Assembly (NCBI GenBank): GCA_017412265.1
Contig: JAFPYK010000332.1
Location: 1-17,026, forward strand
DNA: 17,026 bases
Direction of reading: 5' to 3'
Source of the DNA: Lachnospiraceae bacterium
Lineage (GTDB): Bacteria > Bacillota > Clostridia > Lachnospirales > Lachnospiraceae
Positions 12,267 through 17,026 of the stretch are shown piece by piece; position 1 is the first letter of the stretch, and every line of letters starts with the position of its first letter. The notes below the pieces were generated by a model. It was not told the DNA's origin. It saw nothing but the letters and a program-made list of their open reading frames with translations, and searched no databases. A program made the translations under genes and the position numbers.

Positions 12267-13235
12267 TCAGTACTCGACGTACTCGACTGTGCCGTCGGAA
12301 TAGTAGATCTCGTAATATCCGTGGTTCGGATCGTCGCAGTTGGGCACCGCGATCCGGTTGATCTCGTGGCGCTTCGTGGTCTCCTCCTTGTCCGCGGACT
12401 TTGTCGTGGTCTCGCTCTTCTTCTTCGTGCCCACGAGGATCACCTCGTTGACCGGCTCCTTCACGACCTTCTCGGAGAGCAGCTCCCGGCTCTCTTCCTT
12501 CCCGTCCGCGTAGGTGACCAGGTAGACGAGCTCCTTCTCGCCGTTCACGCCCTCGGTCTTGGTCTTCTCCTTGCCCTTGTCGATCGAGCTGTCGTTCTTG
12601 CGCTCGGTCTCATAGGCGATCTCCTCGGTCTCCGTCACTTCCTCCTGCGTGACGCGCACGAGCACGATCTTCATCTTGTGAGACAGCGGCTCCGTAAGCG
12701 CGGGCTCGATCCGGTCAAGCTCCTCCGCCTTCACGCCAAATGCCTCCAGCGCGTCCGCGACCGTTCCGACCGGCAGCTCCTTCTGCTCTTCCTTGCCGTC
12801 ATGCACGAGCGTCACCTGGAGGGAACTGGTCACGACAACCTCCATGCCTTCGGTCAGCCAGGTCACCTCGGCGGGGCTCACAGCCTGGAACTCGGTCAGC
12901 GTCACACCCTGCTGCGCGAGCAGGTCCGCCACGGTTCCGCCGGTCATCGTCACGTCCTTCGTCTCACCGTCCACCGTCAGCTTCACGTGATTGCAGCGGG
13001 AGATCACGATCTCTCCCTCTTCCTCCATCTTCGTGTCGGCGGAGGGATTGACCACGTCCTCTGCGCCCAGCGTAATCTGCGCGTCCTCCAGGATCTTGGC
13101 GACCGTCCGCGGAAGACGCGTCTCCACCTGCGTCACCACGCCGCGGTCCGACACGGTCACGACCGCCTTCTTCCCGCACCCGGACAGGGCCAATACCAGA
13201 AGCACCGCTCCCAGGATCATCGCATATCGTTTCAT
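12267..13235 (-). CDS. DUF348-G5 domain lipoprotein (YabE-like, without 3D domain)
   Basis: A 322-residue predicted lipoprotein. Residues 1-19 are a signal peptide with lipobox LSGC (C20). Three DUF348 ubiquitin-like repeats follow (about 24-76, 80-134 and 136-190; each has a TVA(K/D) helix such as GTVADLLAQQGVTL), then a G5 domain (about 193-268, with KELVYLVTYADGKEESRELLSEKVV in pieces). In YabE-type proteins this series ends in a catalytic 3D domain; here it is replaced by a Lys/Thr/Glu-rich linker and a short acidic tail (CDDPNHGYYEIYYSDG, then TVEYVEY). It may thus be a wall-binding scaffold rather than a hydrolase, which is inference. The ATG at 13235 overlaps the stop of the DHHW gene (ATGA), suggesting coupled translation. 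It is the last gene of the envelope cluster. Confidence 0.85.
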   Translation of the reverse strand: MKRYAMILGAVLLVLALSGCGKKAVVTVSDRGVVTQVETRLPRTVAKILEDAQITLGAEDVVNPSADTKMEEEGEIVISRCNHVKLTVDGETKDVTMTGGTVADLLAQQGVTLTEFQAVSPAEVTWLTEGMEVVVTSSLQVTLVHDGKEEQKELPVGTVADALEAFGVKAEELDRIEPALTEPLSHKMKIVLVRVTQEEVTETEEIAYETERKNDSSIDKGKEKTKTEGVNGEKELVYLVTYADGKEESRELLSEKVVKEPVNEVILVGTKKKSETTTKSADKEETTKRHEINRIAVPNCDDPNHGYYEIYYSDGTVEYVEY

Positions 13236-14647
13236 CTCTCAGTCTCCCCTTCTCTCAGTATCATCTCCGCGCTCAGGCGGCAGCCGTCCGCAGATTCCGA
13301 CAGGATCCGCACCTGGATCCCCTCCTCAGGCAGATTCAGCTCCTCCCAGTCGAGATACAGCATAAACCCGTTCTCCCCGGTCAGATAGGCCTGATAGCAC
13401 CTGCCGCCGGCCTCCAGGCAGATCCTCGTATCGTCCCGGACCTCCCCCTTCGGAAGCGTCCCGCTCACCTGAAGAAATGTCGGATCAAACAGATTATAAC
13501 TTGCTTTCAGCTCGCAGGCAACCATCCGGATCTCCGTAATCTCCGGTTTCTCGATCTCCGGCGCCGGAAGAATCGGCGGAACCGTGATAAAGTCCCTCAG
13601 ATTCCTCTCCACCTTCTCAAAAAGCACCAGATCCGGCGTACACTCCTTCACCAGGCGGTCCAGCCGATACGGGGCTTCCTTCGTGAAATACGCATGCCCG
13701 AACTGATTGGCCAGATGCGGCAGCAGCGTGTTGCCGAAGGAATCCCTAAAGCACAGGAACCTTCCGCCGGTACCCTCAGCTTCTGTCTCGATCCAAGCAT
13801 CCTCCACACTCTTCGTCGGCGTCACATACGTATACCTCGGCGCGATATCATACGTGTAGTTCCACTCTTTTTCCCCGTAGACCGTATAGAGCATGCGGCT
13901 TAAGTCCCCGACCGTGTCCTTGTTCCTCGTCGGAAGAACCGACTCGTCTGCCCCGTAAGCCGGCCGCGAGAAGGCAAATGAATCCCAGATCGTCCGGAAG
14001 GCGAGCATCGCGCCCTTCTGGTTCCAGTGAGAATCTCTCTTGAGATAGAGGACCTCGTCCTCCGCCCGGAACGCGCCGCAGAGGTCCGCGTAAGGGATCC
14101 CCGCTTCTCCCATCAGCGCCGGCAGATGATACAGTGTATGGTCCTCCGACACCTTCATGGAATCGTAGTAAGGCATTCCTTCCGGGTACAGTGTGTTTTT
14201 ATTCGGAGGAACCGCGACTGCCAGCCCGATCCCCCGCTCATGCAGATAACCCAAGACGATCTCCAGATTCTCCTTCAGGGCATACATCTCCCTCTCGCTC
14301 ATCCGGTTCGTCCCCTGGTAATCCCCGAGCGTCGTCCGGTAGAACAGCCAGCCGTCCTTCCCGTAGACCACATTGTCCGCCGCGGAGACCCGGAACAGCC
14401 CGCCCTGGATCTTCGCGTCCGCGCACACCAACTCCTGGCGCAGCGCGAAATGGTCCTTGAAATATGCTTCAAACTCTTCAAAAAACTTCAGGTTCACCCC
14501 GCGGTCCTTGCCCGTAAGGCCCGGGAAGGAAGCCAGCGTCCGGTTCTCCGTATTCTCGGACGCGTGATACAGAGGCATCCCGAGAAGCGGTGTCAGGCAG
14601 ATCAGCAGGAAGAGGGCCGCGAAGATCAGATTACGTATCTTTTTCAT
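13232..14647 (-). CDS. DHHW/AlgJ-like surface polysaccharide O-acetylation protein
   Basis: A 471-residue protein of the DHHW/AlgJ/AlgX group (SGNH-hydrolase-like), which takes acyl groups exported by an MBOAT partner and places them on a polysaccharide outside the membrane. An N-terminal signal anchor (about residues 5-24, KIRNLIFAALFLLICL) is followed by VVYGKDGWLFY (about 93-103), the catalytic-type DSHWNQKGA (D205, H207, W208) and FRDSFGNTL (D302, S303, probable nucleophile). The C-terminal ~100 residues are beta-rich and may bind carbohydrate. ATG 14647 is chosen over the upstream open frame because a GGTGGGAG site lies just before it and the signal anchor starts there. It lies 13 bp after the MBOAT gene and overlaps the lipoprotein gene by 4 bp. 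The polymer is unknown. Confidence 0.88.
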   Translation of the reverse strand: MKKIRNLIFAALFLLICLTPLLGMPLYHASENTENRTLASFPGLTGKDRGVNLKFFEEFEAYFKDHFALRQELVCADAKIQGGLFRVSAADNVVYGKDGWLFYRTTLGDYQGTNRMSEREMYALKENLEIVLGYLHERGIGLAVAVPPNKNTLYPEGMPYYDSMKVSEDHTLYHLPALMGEAGIPYADLCGAFRAEDEVLYLKRDSHWNQKGAMLAFRTIWDSFAFSRPAYGADESVLPTRNKDTVGDLSRMLYTVYGEKEWNYTYDIAPRYTYVTPTKSVEDAWIETEAEGTGGRFLCFRDSFGNTLLPHLANQFGHAYFTKEAPYRLDRLVKECTPDLVLFEKVERNLRDFITVPPILPAPEIEKPEITEIRMVACELKASYNLFDPTFLQVSGTLPKGEVRDDTRICLEAGGRCYQAYLTGENGFMLYLDWEELNLPEEGIQVRILSESADGCRLSAEMILREGETER

Positions 14648-14660
14648 TCTCCCACCCCCA

Positions 14661-16076
14661 TCAGAACCGGAAATAAATGAACGGGTTGTAAGCGCCGCCG
14701 GAGAGCCGCAGCACACACCAGCACAGCAGGATCAGCGCGATCACGTAGAGCACCGTCTGAGCCGCCTTCGGGACTTCTCCCTGCTGCTCCTCCTCGCCCG
14801 CGGCCCGAAGCCTCTTCACCAGGCGCTCCGCCGGCCCGCAGAAGAACACGGCCGCGGCGAACATCACAATGAAGTAAGGCGTCAGCTGCATCAGCGCAAA
14901 TGACATCTGTGCCGGCGTGAATGTAAATCCGGCAAACATCTGTCCGATCATCCCGCAGGCCTCCCCGAGCGTGTCCGCCCGGAAGATCACGAAGCCGACC
15001 ACGACGACCAGCATCGTATAGATGTGCCCGAGGATGCGCGGAAGCTTTCGAAGCCCCGGGATCCACTCCTCCAGGAAGCTGAAGAGCCCGTGGAAGAGCC
15101 CCCAGATGACGAAGGTCCAGTTCGCCCCATGCCAGAGTCCGCACAGGAAGAAGACGATCCATTTGTTCAGACCCGCGTGAAACGTCCCCCGGCGGTTGCC
15201 GCCGAGCGGGATGTAGACGTACTCCTTAAACCAGGAGGACAGCGAGATATGCCAGCGCCTCCAGAACTCTCTGACGCTTGCCGCGGCATAGGGGAAGTCA
15301 AAATTCTCCTTGAACGAGAACCCGAACATCTTGCCCATGCCGATCGCCATATCGCTGTAGCCGCTGAAATCAAAATAAATCTGCATCGTGTAGGCCAGGG
15401 CTCCGATCCACGCGGTCAGGACGTTGACCTGCCCGGCTCCCGCCGAGAACACCGCGTCCGCCGCCACGGCCATCGTGTTGGCGATCAGCACCTTCTTCGC
15501 CAGTCCGAAGATAAACCGGCGCATCCCCAGAGCCGCCTGCCCGAGATCCGTCTCCCGGTGCGCGATTCTCTCCTCGATATCCCGGTATTTGACGATCGGG
15601 CCCGCGATCAGCTGCGGGAAGAAGGAGATGTATAAGAGCACCCGGAAGAAGTTCTTCTGCACCTGCGTCTGTCCCCGGTAGACGTCAATTACATACGATA
15701 ACGCCTGGAAGGTAAAAAACGAGATGCCGATCGGAAGCGCGATCGCCGGCACCGGAATCTTCAGCGAGAACACGCGGTTTACGCTCTCCACCAGGAAGCC
15801 GGTGTACTTAAACACCGCAAGGATCCCGAGATTCGCCGCGACCGCGAGTGCCAGGACCGCCTTGGACTTCTTCGCCCCGAGCGCCCGCGCCGCCAGATAG
15901 TTCAAGACCGCGCTTGCGATCATCAGCAGCACGTAGACCGGTTCGCCGAACGCGTAAAAGAGAAGGCTCGCCGCGATCAGCAGCCCGTTCTTTGCCTTGA
16001 TGCCCGGCACCGCACGGTGCAGCAGGAACACCACAGGCAGAAAGATACACAAAAAAACCAGTGAACTGAATGTCAT
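14661..16076 (-). CDS. MBOAT family O-acyltransferase (AlgI/DltB-like)
   Basis: Polytopic membrane acyltransferase, 471 residues with roughly ten or more hydrophobic segments. Family signatures: SFFTFQALSYVIDVYRG (about 119-135), FFPQLIAGPIVKY (152-164), YFDFSGYSDMAIGMGKMFG (234-252), FWRRWHISLSSWFKEYVYIP (271-290; H276) and CGLWHGANWTFVIWGLFHG (312-330; H316 is the catalytic-type His). AlgI, PatA and DltB relatives move acyl groups from a cytosolic donor (often acetyl-CoA or a carrier) to an outside acceptor. The neighbouring DHHW gene makes surface-polymer O-acetylation far likelier than D-alanylation, as no dltA/C gene is present. The ATG at 16076 has GGAG upstream, and the gene lies 16 bp after the wall-binding protein gene. 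Confidence 0.95.
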   Translation of the reverse strand: MTFSSLVFLCIFLPVVFLLHRAVPGIKAKNGLLIAASLLFYAFGEPVYVLLMIASAVLNYLAARALGAKKSKAVLALAVAANLGILAVFKYTGFLVESVNRVFSLKIPVPAIALPIGISFFTFQALSYVIDVYRGQTQVQKNFFRVLLYISFFPQLIAGPIVKYRDIEERIAHRETDLGQAALGMRRFIFGLAKKVLIANTMAVAADAVFSAGAGQVNVLTAWIGALAYTMQIYFDFSGYSDMAIGMGKMFGFSFKENFDFPYAAASVREFWRRWHISLSSWFKEYVYIPLGGNRRGTFHAGLNKWIVFFLCGLWHGANWTFVIWGLFHGLFSFLEEWIPGLRKLPRILGHIYTMLVVVVGFVIFRADTLGEACGMIGQMFAGFTFTPAQMSFALMQLTPYFIVMFAAAVFFCGPAERLVKRLRAAGEEEQQGEVPKAAQTVLYVIALILLCWCVLRLSGGAYNPFIYFRF

Positions 16077-16092
16077 ATCTTCTCTCCGGACC

Positions 16093-17026
16093 TCACAGCT
16101 TCACATACTGCCAGCTGTCGGTCCTCGTGATCGCCGTCTTGTACTTCGGGCCTCCGGTCTCCGAGAGGGACCGCCCGAAATAATTGCCGGAGGCGTGTCT
16201 CGTCCACTCCGCGTCGTAGACCAGCCCGTCGATCTCGACCCAGCCGTGCCCGCCGCTGTTGCAGCAGTACACATTCTCATAGCCGACCGCCTTCGCCAGA
16301 TACCCGAAGGCCGCCGCGAAGCCGAAGCAGTTGCCCGCGTCGTTCGCGAAGAAATAATCCGCATACTTCTGCGGCCAGTCATAGCCCTTGTAATGAGGAA
16401 TCCAGGGATTCTTCTCCTTGCAGCCCGAAAGCCCGTCAAAGCAGGCCCGAAGCTTCTGAGCCTTCGTCATGCCGGGCTTGATAAACTGCTGCGCGTAATC
16501 ATATGCCGCGAAGAAGGTCGCATTCTGCTCTCCCCGCCAGGCGCCGCCCGCCGCGAACGCATACCGCTTGCCGGAGACCGTGACGCACTCATCGTCCGCC
16601 ATCACGCCGGAATCCTTAAAGTAATACCAATCGGACCCGATCTTCCTCCAGCCGGTGTCCATCGCGCCGCCCACGGCGAAATGATACCATCTCCCGCCGA
16701 TCTTCTGCCAGCCGGTCATCATCCGACCGCTCTCCGCGAGGTAATACCACTTCCCGGAGATCTGCTGCCACCCGGTCGCCATCCGCCCGCTCGCGGCAAA
16801 TAATACCATTTCCCGCCGATCTCCTGCCAACCGGTCCGCATCTTGCCGTTCCCGCCGAAGTAATACCACTTCCCGGAGATCTCCTGCCAGCCGGTCCGCA
16901 TCTTGCCGCTTGAGCCGAAGTAATACCACTTCCCGGCAATCTCCTGCCAGCCCGAGGCCATCGCCCCGCTCTCCTCGTCAAAGTAGTACCAGGCGCCGTC
17001 GATCTCAAGCCACCCCGAGGCGTAGC
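16093..17026 (-). pseudogene. Cell wall-binding repeat protein with transglutaminase-like domain; frameshifted, 5' end outside window
   Basis: Minus-strand gene for an exported protein made of choline-binding-type wall repeats and a C-terminal transglutaminase-like cysteine domain. Seven ~20-residue GW...WYYF repeats (GWQEISGKWYYFGGNGKMRT is typical) run from 17024 to about 16590. The catalytic triad is readable: Cys in GNCFGFA (codon 16329-16327), His in GGHGWVEI (16248-16246) and Asp in VYDAEW (16215-16213). Repeats right of ~16800 and those left of it are in different frames: the fourth unit is 59 bp rather than 60, one base being absent between AAA and TAATACC at 16800/16801. As written, translation from upstream stops at 16719 and never reaches the catalytic domain. 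This may be a true mutation or an error in repetitive sequence. The MBOAT gene follows after 16 bp. Signal peptide and start are outside the window. Confidence 0.85.
16654..17024 (-). repeat. 60-bp tandem repeats encoding GW/WYYF wall-binding modules
   Basis: Unit boundaries at the Gly-Trp codons: first unit 17015-16953 (63 bp), then 16952-16893, 16892-16833, 16832-16774 (59 bp), 16773-16714 and 16713-16654, with a diverged unit after that. The second and third units are nearly identical in DNA (both carry CTTCCCGGAGATCTCCTGCC-like strings in plus-strand reading), suggesting recent duplication or homogenisation. The repeat array continues past the right edge or begins just outside it. Confidence 0.88.

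Noticed and set aside
12225..13388. 387-codon open frame on the plus strand opposite the DUF348-G5 gene
   Set aside because: No signal peptide, motif or ribosome binding site; the minus-strand lipoprotein has a lipobox and known domains.
16616..17008. Arg/Gly-rich open frame across the wall-binding repeats
   Set aside because: It is the out-of-phase reading of the 60-bp tandem repeats, giving repetitive ARRxPGSGITSA-type peptides with no sense.
16654..17024. CRISPR array
   Set aside because: The 60-bp periodicity is of coding repeats without unique spacers; each unit encodes the GW/WYYF module.

Overview
The window looks like a chromosomal segment of a fairly high-GC member of the Clostridia, most likely Lachnospiraceae-like. 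This placement is inferred from gene order (ylxM-ffh-rpsP-khpA-rimM-trmD-rplS-rbgA-rnhB-yraN), strong GGAGG-type ribosome binding sites, two signal peptidase I genes, an unusually long Prs, and MBOAT/DHHW surface-acylation genes beside choline-binding-type wall repeats. No phage, IS, CRISPR, tRNA or rRNA gene was recognised, and no gene-free stretch exceeds about 175 bp.

Layout, left to right. (1) 1-1800, minus strand: der then plsY (cut by the left edge), read from an extended -10 promoter at 1858-1885. (2) 1904-3207, plus strand: prs with its own promoter and a very strong intrinsic terminator; it is the only plus-strand gene. (3) 3298-3882, minus: a small 2H-phosphoesterase (LigT-like) gene with a strong promoter, in DNA visibly richer in A+T than its surroundings. 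(4) 3974-12231, minus: a long information-processing and secretion block, transcribed ylxM, ffh, rpsP, khpA, rimM, trmD, rplS, lepB, rbgA, lepB, rnhB, yraN, pgeF. It starts from a perfect-consensus promoter (TTGACA, 17 bp, TATAAT) that overlaps a 31-bp perfect inverted repeat, and it is punctuated by an intrinsic terminator between khpA and rimM, an L19-type leader before rplS, and a terminator/anti-terminator-like pair of hairpins between rplS and the first lepB. (5) 12267-17026, minus: an envelope cluster transcribed as wall-binding-repeat/transglutaminase-like protein (5' end outside the window, and frameshifted), MBOAT acyltransferase, AlgJ/DHHW-type protein, and a DUF348-G5 lipoprotein.

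How they fit together. Block 4 links protein targeting (Ffh, two type I signal peptidases), ribosome parts and assembly (S16, L19, RimM, RbgA, KhpA), tRNA modification (TrmD) and DNA/wall housekeeping (RnhB, YraN, PgeF); many junctions are 1-11 bp overlaps, so translation is probably coupled. Block 5 looks like a cell-surface module: the MBOAT protein would pass acyl groups across the membrane to the DHHW protein, which would acylate an unidentified surface polymer, beside a wall-anchored cysteine protease/transglutaminase-fold protein and a YabE-like lipoprotein lacking the usual 3D enzyme domain. Block 5, the frameshift near 16800 and the promoter palindrome at 12171-12201 are the parts most worth a second look. 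Functional calls rest on reading motifs by eye; no database search was run.
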